From the NCBI GenBank assembly GCA_016718315.1, contig JADKDV010000005.1, positions 124,001 to 188,000 on the forward strand: a stretch of DNA of 64,000 nucleotides. The letters run 5' to 3'. Shown here piece after piece: positions 18,021 to 26,575 of this stretch (the first letter of the stretch is position 1; the number at the start of each line of letters is the position of its first letter). The translations under genes and the position numbers were made by a program. Source of the stretch: Candidatus Obscuribacter sp. (lineage in GTDB: Bacteria; Cyanobacteriota; Vampirovibrionia; Obscuribacterales; Obscuribacteraceae). Below the pieces are notes generated by a model that did no database searches, was not told where the DNA came from, and saw nothing but the letters and a program-made list of their open reading frames with translations.

Positions 18021-19511
18021 TTAGTAGGAACGAGCAAAAATAACGCGTCTTGTGGTCTTGCGGCCTGTGTACATGCACTCGCCTTCTACCGGCTCCATGT
18101 TAAAGGGCATGCAGCGAATAGTGGCTTTGCATTCGTCTTTGATTTTGCCTTCGTCTTCGCTAGTACCGTCAAAGTGAGTCTCGATAAAGCAGTTACGCTC
18201 ATTGAGAGTCTTTTTGAGTTCGTCGTAGGTTTTGACTTTGACACTGTTCTCGGTACGAAAAGCCAGGGCGCGATCAAAAATCGCTTTTTGTACAGTGACC
18301 AGCAAATTATTGATCGTCTCTACAATGCCGTCGCGAGGCACATCGCGCATTTTTTCGAGGTTATCGCGGCGCGCAATTTCGACAACGTTTTTGGCTACGT
18401 CTTTTGGTCCGATAGCGATGCGTACTGGCACACCGCGCAACTCCCAGTGATTGTACTTAAAGCCAGGAGTGTGATTGTCGCGGTCGTCCATGTGCACGCG
18501 CACACCAGCTGCTTTGAGTGACTTAAACAAATCAGCTGCAGAGCTTAGTACTGTTTCTTTTTCGGCATCGCTTTTGTAGATCGGTACAATGACGACTTGA
18601 ATAGGAGCGACTTTGGGTGGCAAAATCAAGCCTTTTTCGTCTCCGTGTCCCAAAACCACAGCACCGACCAGACGAGTTGATACACCCCAGCTAGTTTGCC
18701 AGGCGTATTCCAGCTGACCAGCCTGACTCTGGAATTTGATATCAAAAGCTTTGGCGAAGTTTTGACCGAGAAAGTGTGATGTACCTGCTTGCAGTGCTTT
18801 ACCGTCGCGCATCATTGCTTCAATACAATAGGTGCGGACAGCGCCAGCAAACCTTTCACGCTCAGTTTTTTCTCCAGTCAAAACTGGCAGAGCAAGCCAA
18901 TCTTCGGCAAGCTTGCGATAAACCTCAAGCATGGTGCGTGCTTCTTGCTCTGCTTCGTCTTCAGTGGCATGGGCGGTATGGCCTTCTTGCCAGAGGAATT
19001 CTGCAGTGCGCAAAAACAGTCTTGTACGCATTTCCCAGCGCACGACATTGGCCCACTGGTTGATTAGCAGAGGCAGGTCGCGCCAGGATTGCACCCATTT
19101 GGCAAACATGTAATTGATGATGGTCTCGGATGTAGGTCTGACCACCAGCGGTTCTTCTAGCTTTTTGTTGCCGCCATGAGTGACTACAGCTAGTTCTGGA
19201 GCAAAACCTTCAACGTGCTGTGCTTCTTTTTTGAGAAAAGATTCTGGAATGAGCAGCGGGAAATAGGCGTTTGAATGTCCTGTCTCTTTGATCATGGCAT
19301 CGAGGGCATCTTTGATGTGCTCCCAGAGCGCATAGCCATAAGGTCGAATTACCATGCAGCCTTTGACTGGCGCGTAATCGGCTAGTTCAGCATTGAGTAC
19401 AGTGTCGGTATACCAGCGCGATTTGTCCTGGCTACCGCCATCCTCTTCTTCGCCTTCAATCTCTAAATGCGCGTCCTTGACATCGGTCAAGGCCTTTGCG
19501 TCAGCTGCCAT
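18021..19511 (-). CDS. proS: Prolyl-tRNA synthetase (archaeal/eukaryotic-like short form)
   Basis: 496 residues. Class II synthetase motifs are visible: motif 2 around RWEMRTRLFLRTAEFLWQEG, motif 3 near SWGVSTRLVGAVVLGHGDE, and the proline-binding TSETIINYMFAKW region. The anticodon-binding domain follows, and the C-terminus ends in CMYTGRKTTRRVIFARSY, the ProS type 3 tail with a terminal Tyr. No editing insertion is present, as usual for this form. It charges tRNA-Pro in the cytoplasm. Start fixed by GAGGATTTAGCT before the ATG. It stands alone with a terminator after it. Confidence 0.93.
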   Translation of the reverse strand: MAADAKALTDVKDAHLEIEGEEEDGGSQDKSRWYTDTVLNAELADYAPVKGCMVIRPYGYALWEHIKDALDAMIKETGHSNAYFPLLIPESFLKKEAQHVEGFAPELAVVTHGGNKKLEEPLVVRPTSETIINYMFAKWVQSWRDLPLLINQWANVVRWEMRTRLFLRTAEFLWQEGHTAHATEDEAEQEARTMLEVYRKLAEDWLALPVLTGEKTERERFAGAVRTYCIEAMMRDGKALQAGTSHFLGQNFAKAFDIKFQSQAGQLEYAWQTSWGVSTRLVGAVVLGHGDEKGLILPPKVAPIQVVIVPIYKSDAEKETVLSSAADLFKSLKAAGVRVHMDDRDNHTPGFKYNHWELRGVPVRIAIGPKDVAKNVVEIARRDNLEKMRDVPRDGIVETINNLLVTVQKAIFDRALAFRTENSVKVKTYDELKKTLNERNCFIETHFDGTSEDEGKIKDECKATIRCMPFNMEPVEGECMYTGRKTTRRVIFARSY

Positions 19512-19682
19512 AGCTAAATCCTCATGGTTTTACAAGAGCATCAGTATATCCCAATGTATGTTGCTCAGGAGCCTCCTTTGCCTCCTGTTAAGGGCGCTAG
19601 CGGTGAGAAGATGGGCAAAGGGCTAATGCCACATAGAGCGCCAGGCGATATACTCAATTAGTGATCAACTTTAGAGGCATCC

Positions 19683-20516
19683 ATGCAGCTATCCGGCGAG
19701 CTGTCCAAAGTCAGTTTTGTTAACCTATTGCAGCTTGTCAGGAGTGGTGGGCTGGCTGGCAAGCTTACCCTATCGCAAGGGGCTCGTCTGGCCAGCATCA
19801 CAATTGATGATGGTTTGCCTGTTAATGCCGAAATGGAAGGGCTGACCGGTAAAGACGCTCTGTATGAGTTGTTTCTCTGGCAAAGCGGTACTTTTTCTTT
19901 TTCGGAAGGTCCGGTAGCTGGGCTTACTCGCTCCATAGCCTTTAATCACACTGATGAGACTTTTGAACGTTTTTTGCGTGAAGGCATAGCCTATCTCGAA
20001 GTCAAACAACAATTGGACAGTCTGGAAGTAGGTCCCGATACTATTCTCAAATGTGTTGATGATGGTCCTAACTTTGCTCAGACGCTGATGCAAAATCCAG
20101 GACTGGAAAAAATCGATGGTGTGCGCACACTGGAAGACGCACTGGCTCCGCTCAATCTAAATCGACGCGAGTTTACTTTTATTGTGGCTGACTGGTTTAC
20201 CAATAATCTGGTGCGCATTGCCAAGCCGGATTATGGACTGACACCTAATCATGTGGAGTTACCTGATTGGGTGATAGCCCGGCTGCAACAGGATAATCCC
20301 GATGTATCAAAAGCAATTGTCGATATGGTTATCTGGGTAGATCGAGTCAAATGCTGGATGTACCAAGCTGATACAGATCTGGAGCGCATATTGATAGCTG
20401 CTGGTGCTAGAGTGGCGCCAAAACAGGCAGGCAACAATTTGCCAGGGTCAGCCGGTCCAGCTAGTTCGAATAGCGGCGGCGGCGAGTTTAACGCCCCAAA
20501 AGCGCCACCCGGCTAA
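19683..20516 (+). CDS. DUF4388 (PatA-like N-terminal) domain protein
   Basis: 277 residues. The first 100 residues match the DUF4388 pattern: MQLSGELSKVSFVNLLQLV, GLAGKLTLSQG, ASITIDDG, then ALYELFLWQSGTFSFSEGP. This domain occurs in cyanobacterial PatA and in myxobacterial regulators, where it is thought to mediate protein contacts in signalling. The remainder is helical with a Gly/Ser/Pro-rich tail and no receiver domain. GAGG precedes the ATG. It converges with btpA; only 24 bases separate the stops, with no visible terminator. Confidence 0.8.
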   Translation: MQLSGELSKVSFVNLLQLVRSGGLAGKLTLSQGARLASITIDDGLPVNAEMEGLTGKDALYELFLWQSGTFSFSEGPVAGLTRSIAFNHTDETFERFLREGIAYLEVKQQLDSLEVGPDTILKCVDDGPNFAQTLMQNPGLEKIDGVRTLEDALAPLNLNRREFTFIVADWFTNNLVRIAKPDYGLTPNHVELPDWVIARLQQDNPDVSKAIVDMVIWVDRVKCWMYQADTDLERILIAAGARVAPKQAGNNLPGSAGPASSNSGGGEFNAPKAPPG

Positions 20517-20540
20517 TGCCGCTCTATTCTATTATGCGCT

Positions 20541-21341
20541 TTAGCCCTGGACGGCTTTGACCAGGCTGCGCACGCGGTCCACGTCAATGGGGTTTTCGAG
20601 GATGCCCTGACGCTTGAGTGAGCTGGCCACAATCAGACCATCAGCGCATTTAAGTAAGGCTGAGCAATTATCTATCGAAGCACCACTGCCTATCAAAATA
20701 GGTGTGTCTGGTAGTGCGTCTCTTACTGCTTTGAGGTCGTCCCAGTTGGGTGCAGAGCCCGTGCTTGTGCCACTGACGATGATACCATCAGCTAGACCGC
20801 GCTTAACGGTGTCGACAGCGGCTCTACCGATATCGCTGTCTTGACCCAGTGGGCTGGCGTGTTTGACCATGACGTCGGCGAGAATACGGACTGAGCTTTG
20901 CGCTGCCAGTGTGCGGCGATACATATGGAGGTCATGAGCCTCACCCTCAATTAAGCCCTGGTCGGTGACCATCGCTCCACTCAGGACATTGACCCGGATA
21001 AATTGGGCACCAGCTGTGGCGGCAATGGCCAGGGCACTGAGACCATCATTGCGCAGGACATTGACCCCTATGGGCAAATCGCAAACGCTGGCGATACATT
21101 TGACTGCAATTGACATGGCGCAAGCGGTAGCTGTGTCTACTCTGTTTTTGGCAAAAGGAGCATCGAAGAAATTTTCGATGATGATACCGTGGGCGCCACC
21201 ACTAGCCAGGGCGGCGGCTTCTTGTTCGGCTCTCAAAAGGACGCTTTCGAGATCGCCACCAAAGCGAGGAGAGCCTGGCAGTGGCAAAAGGTGCACCACG
21301 CCGATAACAGGTTTTTCGGTGCCAAAAAGTTCATTGAGCAT
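20541..21341 (-). CDS. btpA: BtpA/SgcQ family TIM-barrel protein
   Basis: 266 residues. VIGVVHLLPLPGSPRFGG at the start, ALASGGAHGIIIENFFDAPF, GVNVLRNDGLSALAIA, FIRVNVLSGAMVTDQG, ADVMVKHASPLG and DGIIVSGTSTGS follow the BtpA pattern throughout at the usual length. In cyanobacteria BtpA stabilises photosystem I; members also occur in many non-photosynthetic bacteria and archaea (SgcQ) and look like phosphate-binding barrels of unknown reaction. No photosystem gene is in this window. The start has no strong ribosome site. Confidence 0.85.
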   Translation of the reverse strand: MLNELFGTEKPVIGVVHLLPLPGSPRFGGDLESVLLRAEQEAAALASGGAHGIIIENFFDAPFAKNRVDTATACAMSIAVKCIASVCDLPIGVNVLRNDGLSALAIAATAGAQFIRVNVLSGAMVTDQGLIEGEAHDLHMYRRTLAAQSSVRILADVMVKHASPLGQDSDIGRAAVDTVKRGLADGIIVSGTSTGSAPNWDDLKAVRDALPDTPILIGSGASIDNCSALLKCADGLIVASSLKRQGILENPIDVDRVRSLVKAVQG

Positions 21342-21608
21342 TAGTAGAGTCCCGGGAGATGTGATGATTGCGTAGTCAAGGGTTTGCCCTGGCTCGTTTT
21401 TTCAGACTTATAGCTTAGCGCTAGAAGAGGCTCTTGACGACCGCGTTTTGCGGCGCATTTATGTCACCCATGTCAAGGTGAAAAGGCTGCGCTAATGATA
21501 ACTATGGCTCTTTCCGCCTGACATCTCGACTTATTGGCGTTGTGGCCAGCTGTCTTATAGGCGTATCACAAGCGGCTCTCTCTATTTGAAAGATATCAGC
21601 CATTATCT

Positions 21609-21639
21609 CTTGAAGTTGTAAGGATAAGTTCATAAGTTC
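21609..21639 (+). promoter_or_regulatory. Promoter-like element shared with the clp gene
   Basis: CTTGAA at 21609-21614, 14 bases, then TTCATAAGTTC at 21629-21639. The same two blocks occur with a 15-base gap upstream of the Clp ATPase (30454-30485). Taken as -35 and -10 (CATAAG), the spacing is 16. CTTGAA equals the start of the E. coli sigma-32 -35 consensus, and both targets are proteostasis genes, so a stress promoter is a fair inference. Confidence 0.5.
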
Positions 21640-22036
21640 ACAATACCCTTTTCACCCCTCAGCTCGAAGCAAACGAAATCAAACAAAACCACTGATTTCT
21701 CTTCACCTCGTCAAACCTATCCCGAGAACTGATGTTCTTCGAAGCTGACCCAGGATAGAAATTTCTCGCAGACGCTTATTCATCCAGCAGGACCCCATCT
21801 GGGATTTTCCTTCGGCTCACGGTGATTCGACTCTGTCGATTGCTTGTGTGGCGAGATGAACTAGTCGGCGTAAGCGCCTTCCGGTGCCCATTCAAGCAAG
21901 AACGAAATGAAAAGGGTTCGTTCCTGTGCTGGTGTTGAACGGTAGCAATATCAGTAACAGTCTCTCTCTCTCCTACCACCTGGGCGGCTGCATCGCAGTT
22001 TCCCACAACAATCATCAAGGCAAAGGAACATTCCAG
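21640..22036 (+). promoter_or_regulatory. Long 5' leader of the ftsH operon
   Basis: About 400 bases lie between the promoter-like element and the first start codon, with no supported gene. A seven-pair hairpin GAACGAA / TTCGTTC (21900-21906 / 21917-21923) is present. The ribosome site AAAGGA is close to the ATG at 22037. A second, nearer promoter cannot be excluded. Confidence 0.3.
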
Positions 22037-22612
22037 ATGAACACAAATACCAATCGGACCGCACGGTCCAACGACCCGGCTGCCGCCATCAAGAAAGCCA
22101 AGGGATTCATGATCTTCGGTCTGAAGTCATGGATCAAGGCTCTCGAGATGTCGGAAGGCAACAAGAAGAGCGAAGGCAAGTTCCGTTACGAAGTTTCGGA
22201 GGATGCTTCCTCGGGTCGTATCGTGCGCACCGCTGACGGCAGCGAAGTCGAGGGCACTGCCCGCACTCGCGACCAGTGGGCAGCCGTAGGCCGCCCCGCA
22301 CGCCTGGCCTCCATCGGTCTGCGCGCGCGCAAAGAAGAGCTGGAAAACCAGCTGAAGGAGCGTGTCGAGTACACCTTCGACGTCACCACGGGCGACGCTC
22401 GTTTGACCCGCAATGGCGAACTTGTCGCCGACGAACCCACCACCATTGCCGACTGGGCAGTGAAGGGCCAGGCGGTCGAGAAGTCGCTGTTCTTGCAGCT
22501 CAACGTCGCCATCGAGTGGGGCATCCAGAGCGCCGCTGACACCACGCGTGATCGCATGATCAAGTACGGCGTCATCCGCAAGCCTGTGGTGCCGGCCACC
22601 AAGACGGCCTGA
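22037..22612 (+). CDS. Unknown protein at the head of the ftsH operon
   Basis: 191 residues from ATG 22037 (AAAGGA about ten bases upstream; the frame back to 21926 is not needed). Soluble, charged, with a central segment containing two similar strand-turn-strand stretches (KFRYEVSEDASSGRIVRTADG and YTFDVTTGDARLTRNGEL share Y-V/D-xx-G-x-R-x-NG), suggesting an internal duplication. No known domain. It is 76 bases upstream of ftsH with the same C-ending codon bias, so it is probably cotranscribed and well expressed. An FtsH adaptor or substrate would be a guess. Confidence 0.7.
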   Translation: MNTNTNRTARSNDPAAAIKKAKGFMIFGLKSWIKALEMSEGNKKSEGKFRYEVSEDASSGRIVRTADGSEVEGTARTRDQWAAVGRPARLASIGLRARKEELENQLKERVEYTFDVTTGDARLTRNGELVADEPTTIADWAVKGQAVEKSLFLQLNVAIEWGIQSAADTTRDRMIKYGVIRKPVVPATKTA

Positions 22613-22688
22613 ACATTCGCTGTCGCCACATCATGTGGCGATACATCCAATCCGCGGTTATACCGCAACTCTTAAGCAAGAGGCTCCA

Positions 22689-24755
22689 ATGAAATTGAAA
22701 TATCTCCTGCTTGCACTGATTGCTGTTGTCTTCTGCCTGTCCATCGCACAGCCCAACTTCGTCGGGACCGTGATGCAGCAGACTGGCAACACCACGCAGA
22801 CTGCAAGCTCCCCCACCAACCCTCGTGAACCTGTCGTAGTGAAGATCAGCTACGGCGATTTGCAGAAGGGTCTCAGTCAGAATCCCAAGGCCTATCAGTC
22901 GCTGACGCTGGTCAAGGATGCCTCTGGCGTCCAGACTGCATCGGTCACCATGACCGACGGCACTGTGGCCAAGGTCGAGCTCGCTGGTGACGCCAGTACG
23001 CAGGCTCTCGTCGACGCCGCCGTCAAGGGTGACGTCAAGGTCGATGTCCAGAAGCGTGAACCGACTTTCTGGGACAACTACGGCGGACTCGTCATCTGGG
23101 TCGCCATCATCGGTTTCTTCTTCTGGTGGATGCGTCGCGGCGCTATGCAGGGCGGTGCCATCAGCCAGGTCACTCGCATCCCGCAGGGCACCAAGTCCAC
23201 CAAGGTGATCACTTTTGCCGATGTGGCCGGTGCTGAGGAAGCCAAACAGCGTCTGATGAAAATCGTGCGCTACCTGGAAAACCCCGGCCGCTTGAAGCGT
23301 CTCGGTGGCAAGCCGCCCAGCGGTGTGCTGCTCATCGGTGACCCGGGCAACGGCAAGACCTTGCTGGCTCGCGCAGTCGCTGGTGAGGCGGGTGCGGAAT
23401 TCCACGAGATTTCCGGCTCGGCCTTCGTCGAAATGTTCGTCGGTGTGGGCGCCAAGCGCGTTCGCGAGTTCTTCCAGAAGGGTCGCGAGAAGCGCCCGGC
23501 TGTCATCTTTATCGACGAAATCGATGCCGTTGGTCGCCAGCGTGGCACCGGTGTCGGTGGCGGCAACGACGAACGTGAGCAGACGCTCAACGAAATCCTG
23601 GTCCAGATGGATGGCTTCAACGACAACGAAGGCATCATCTTCATGGCTGCCACCAACCGTCCGGACATTCTCGACCCGGCGCTGACGCGTCCTGGCCGTT
23701 TTGGTCTGCACATCCTGGTGGATTCGCCGGACAAGGCTGCTCGTGCGGACATCCTCAAGGTGCACGCTCGCAACAAGAAGTTTGGCGAAGCCATCGACCT
23801 GCAGGTCATCGCTGCCAACACCCCGGGCTTTAGCGGTGCGCAGCTCGCTGAGCTGATGAACGAAGCTGCTGAAGTGGCCGACACTCGCATCGACGAGGAA
23901 ATCCAGCGTCTGGTGCGTGAGCAGAAGCTCTCGGTTGCGGAAGCGACCAAGCGCGTGCCCGAGCACATCACCATGAAGGACCTCGATGAGGCCGCCGACG
24001 TGGTGCAGATGGGCCCGCCCAAGAAGGACCGCGCCAAGCGCATGTCTCGCACGGATATGCTCAACACTGCCGTGCATGAGCTGGGTCATGCCTGGGTCAC
24101 TCAGGACAACTTCGAGCGTGATCTGGGCGGCAATGCCTGTTCCAAGATCACCATTGTGCCTCGCGCTCGCGCCTTGGGTTACACCATGGCAATGCCCGAA
24201 GGCGACGTCTACGGATATACCGAAGCCAATCTGCGGGCTCGCATCCGCATGGCGATGGGTGGTCGTGTGGCTCAGGTCGTGTTCCTCAACACGGTCGACA
24301 CCGGCGCTTCCAACGACTTCAAGCAGGCGTGGAGCATCGCTCATCGCATGGTCGTCGAGTTTGGCATGTCCAAGCTCGGTCCGATTTCGATTGGCGAAGG
24401 TGGGGGCAACCCCTTCCTCGGTCGCCAGATGGCCAATGGTCATCAGGTTGGCCCGATGCTCGCCGACAAGATCGACGCTGAGTGCCAGCGCATCGTCACC
24501 GAGTGCTACGACGAAGTCGTGACTATGCTCAAGCGTGACGAGTCGTGCTTCCGCACCATCATCGACGTGCTCATGGAGAAGGAAACCATCCTTGGTCCGG
24601 AGTTTGTCGAGCTGCGCAACAAGACGCTGTGCGCTGTGCCCCAGAAGGCACCGGCGGACGCGCCTGCGGGTCCTGCTGCCACCGGTAGCGCTGACACGGT
24701 CTCCAAGCCGGCCGACCAGGCTGGTGAAGGTGCCAAGGGTACTGACGCCTCCTGA
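22689..24755 (+). CDS. ftsH: FtsH-type membrane AAA+ metalloprotease
   Basis: 688 residues from ATG 22689. TM helix 1 (about 4-22), an extracytoplasmic segment, TM helix 2 (about 126-144), AAA domain with Walker A GDPGNGKT (217-224), Walker B VIFIDEIDAVGRQRG, second region of homology ATNRPDILDPALTRPGRF, then the M41 protease with HELGH (463-467) and third zinc ligand Asp543 in TGASNDFKQA. FtsH degrades membrane and soluble proteins, for example misassembled complexes. Walker A differs from the usual GPPGTGKT at two positions and GRFDR is GRFGL. A helical insertion of about 30 residues lies between the AAA lid and protease. The Pro/Ala-rich tail is long. An RseP-type protease gene follows. 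Confidence 0.9.
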   Translation: MKLKYLLLALIAVVFCLSIAQPNFVGTVMQQTGNTTQTASSPTNPREPVVVKISYGDLQKGLSQNPKAYQSLTLVKDASGVQTASVTMTDGTVAKVELAGDASTQALVDAAVKGDVKVDVQKREPTFWDNYGGLVIWVAIIGFFFWWMRRGAMQGGAISQVTRIPQGTKSTKVITFADVAGAEEAKQRLMKIVRYLENPGRLKRLGGKPPSGVLLIGDPGNGKTLLARAVAGEAGAEFHEISGSAFVEMFVGVGAKRVREFFQKGREKRPAVIFIDEIDAVGRQRGTGVGGGNDEREQTLNEILVQMDGFNDNEGIIFMAATNRPDILDPALTRPGRFGLHILVDSPDKAARADILKVHARNKKFGEAIDLQVIAANTPGFSGAQLAELMNEAAEVADTRIDEEIQRLVREQKLSVAEATKRVPEHITMKDLDEAADVVQMGPPKKDRAKRMSRTDMLNTAVHELGHAWVTQDNFERDLGGNACSKITIVPRARALGYTMAMPEGDVYGYTEANLRARIRMAMGGRVAQVVFLNTVDTGASNDFKQAWSIAHRMVVEFGMSKLGPISIGEGGGNPFLGRQMANGHQVGPMLADKIDAECQRIVTECYDEVVTMLKRDESCFRTIIDVLMEKETILGPEFVELRNKTLCAVPQKAPADAPAGPAATGSADTVSKPADQAGEGAKGTDAS

Positions 24756-24911
24756 CCTGCCTGTCAGGTCTTGGGCTGAGGCTCTGGCATCTGCCCTGTA
24801 GCTCTGCTAGTGCTAGCACAACACAAGGGTACGGCGGAGCAATCTGCCGTACCCACTTTGTGCCTCCAACCATTTGCAAAGTCGGTTTCAAGCCGACTGT
24901 GAGGATTCTCT

Positions 24912-26102
24912 ATGTTTCGACTCTTAACTTTTCCGCTGCTTCTTCTGGCAGTGGTGGCAGGGGGCGGCAACGATTTGCTTTCTTCTGTGATCTCTTCCGG
25001 CATGAGCAGCGTGCCTGGCATCATCACTATGGTGCTCGGGCTCTGCCTGCTCATTACTATCCACGAGCTCGGTCACTGGCTTGTGGCGCGTCTGTTTGGC
25101 TTCCAGACTCCGGTATTTTCCATCGGTTTTGGCAAGCGCGAGTGGTCGCTTGTGCTCGGTACCTTCTGGGAGACCGAGTTTCGCATTGCCCCCATCCTGG
25201 CGGGTGGATATGTCTCTATTCCAGAGCTTCTGGACGAGACATCTCTCAACGAAATCGCCAAACAGAATGGCGAAGCACCTAAGACCTATCGCACCTTCCC
25301 GGTCTGGCAGCGTATCGCTGTTGCCGTCGCTGGTGTGACCTTCAACGTCATTTCGGCGCTTATGATGGTCTTTGCTCTCTTTGCCATCTGGGGTCAGCCT
25401 GACTACAAGGTCAATAGCACCTATATCCGCGACCTCTCGCCCACTGTTACCGTGGCTACTGGCGCTGGACTCAAGCCGCAGGACCAGTTTGTCTCGGTCG
25501 GTGGTGCTCGCATTGTCTCGCCTGATGACCTGTCCAAAGCTCTCAAGAGCAACAAGGGTCAGCCGGTCGAGGTCGTGGTCAAGCGTGGCAATGGCGAAGT
25601 CAACGTCACTCTGACACCAACAGCAGATGGTACCATTGGTATCGTCCTTGGTGCCAATGGTGAGCGTGTCTACAAACCTCTGGGTGTCGGCGAAGCCGCT
25701 GCCAAGTCCGTCACGGTCACTAGCGATACGCTGGTGATGACAGCCAAGGGTATCGGCATGATGGTAGGGCTTGTGCCCAAGCCAGCCAATATCTCTGACA
25801 AGGACATGGAAGTGCGCGGTATTGTCGGCATTGTCCAGATGGGTGCAGGCGCTCTCGACACCGGTGTCTTCGACTTCGTCTGGTTCCTGGTGGTGATTTC
25901 GCTCAATCTGGCCGTGATGAATATCCTGCCCATTCCGATGCTGGACGGTGGTCACATCGTCTTTTTCCTCTGGGAAGGCGTCACGGGCAAGCCGGTCAAT
26001 GCGGCAATCAAGGCGCGGCTTTCCAACATCTTCGTGCTGTTGCTTCTGTCCCTCTTTTTGCTGGGGCTCTTCAACGACCTGCGTCACATCGCGGGCGGCT
26101 AA
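24912..26102 (+). CDS. rseP: Site-2 protease (M50 family, RseP-like)
   Basis: 396 residues. First helix, then HELGHWLVARLFGF (His51, Glu52, His55), a PDZ-like domain in the middle (about 175-255) and the C-terminal membrane motif NILPIPMLDGGH with L344-D345-G346. These are the zinc ligands and catalytic Glu of intramembrane metalloproteases that cut transmembrane segments of anti-sigma factors and signal peptides. GAGGAT precedes the ATG. It is 156 bases after ftsH and has the same codon style, so the two membrane proteases may be one stress-linked unit. No anti-sigma factor is nearby. Confidence 0.88.
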   Translation: MFRLLTFPLLLLAVVAGGGNDLLSSVISSGMSSVPGIITMVLGLCLLITIHELGHWLVARLFGFQTPVFSIGFGKREWSLVLGTFWETEFRIAPILAGGYVSIPELLDETSLNEIAKQNGEAPKTYRTFPVWQRIAVAVAGVTFNVISALMMVFALFAIWGQPDYKVNSTYIRDLSPTVTVATGAGLKPQDQFVSVGGARIVSPDDLSKALKSNKGQPVEVVVKRGNGEVNVTLTPTADGTIGIVLGANGERVYKPLGVGEAAAKSVTVTSDTLVMTAKGIGMMVGLVPKPANISDKDMEVRGIVGIVQMGAGALDTGVFDFVWFLVVISLNLAVMNILPIPMLDGGHIVFFLWEGVTGKPVNAAIKARLSNIFVLLLLSLFLLGLFNDLRHIAGG

Positions 26103-26116
26103 AAAGGATTTGTGCA

Positions 26117-26365
26117 TTGCTCATTGCAATTAGCGTTGCCTCCTTGCTCCTCGGCTATGTTTGCGGCGCATACAGCGTTAAAGGTAAAGACCTCAGTCCA
26201 GGGCAACCTGTTTTGCTCTGGTTTGTCACCGCCTTTCTGGCTGTTGCTTGCGTGTTCTTTTACATGGCAGGCGGCTTAATGGTCTATGCGGGATGCTACT
26301 TGCTCCTTTGCGTTGGTCAGTTGGTCGCTATGCTCTTGCATTCGGGACGCGGTAAGCCAGTCTAG
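26117..26365 (+). CDS. Small three-helix membrane protein
   Basis: 82 residues starting at a TTG, with AAAAAGGA about eight bases before. Nearly all hydrophobic: helices near 2-20, 31-51 and 53-75. It begins 14 bases after the rseP stop codon and is probably translated from the same message. Not recognised; short length and TTG start keep confidence moderate. Confidence 0.5.
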   Translation: MLIAISVASLLLGYVCGAYSVKGKDLSPGQPVLLWFVTAFLAVACVFFYMAGGLMVYAGCYLLLCVGQLVAMLLHSGRGKPV

Positions 26366-26575
26366 CGCAGCCATCGTGCTGATTTTTAAAGCGGCATGGT
26401 GCATCAAGTGATGCATCATGCCTGCTTTCTTTCATGCCTGCTTCCTGGCAATCTCATCGCCCAAATTTTTCTTTTTTTTAAATATACTAGGGCAAGTAGT
26501 ATTACTTGTTCTGACTCCTACATACGGTGTTTGCGAGGTAAACTAACTACCATTATGGTCAAGCAGGATGGCAAT

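Noticed and set aside
22572..24443. 623-codon frame on the minus strand across ftsH
   Set aside because: It lies fully antisense to ftsH, has His/Asp/Val-rich composition typical of mirrored C-ending codons, no ribosome site and no domain.
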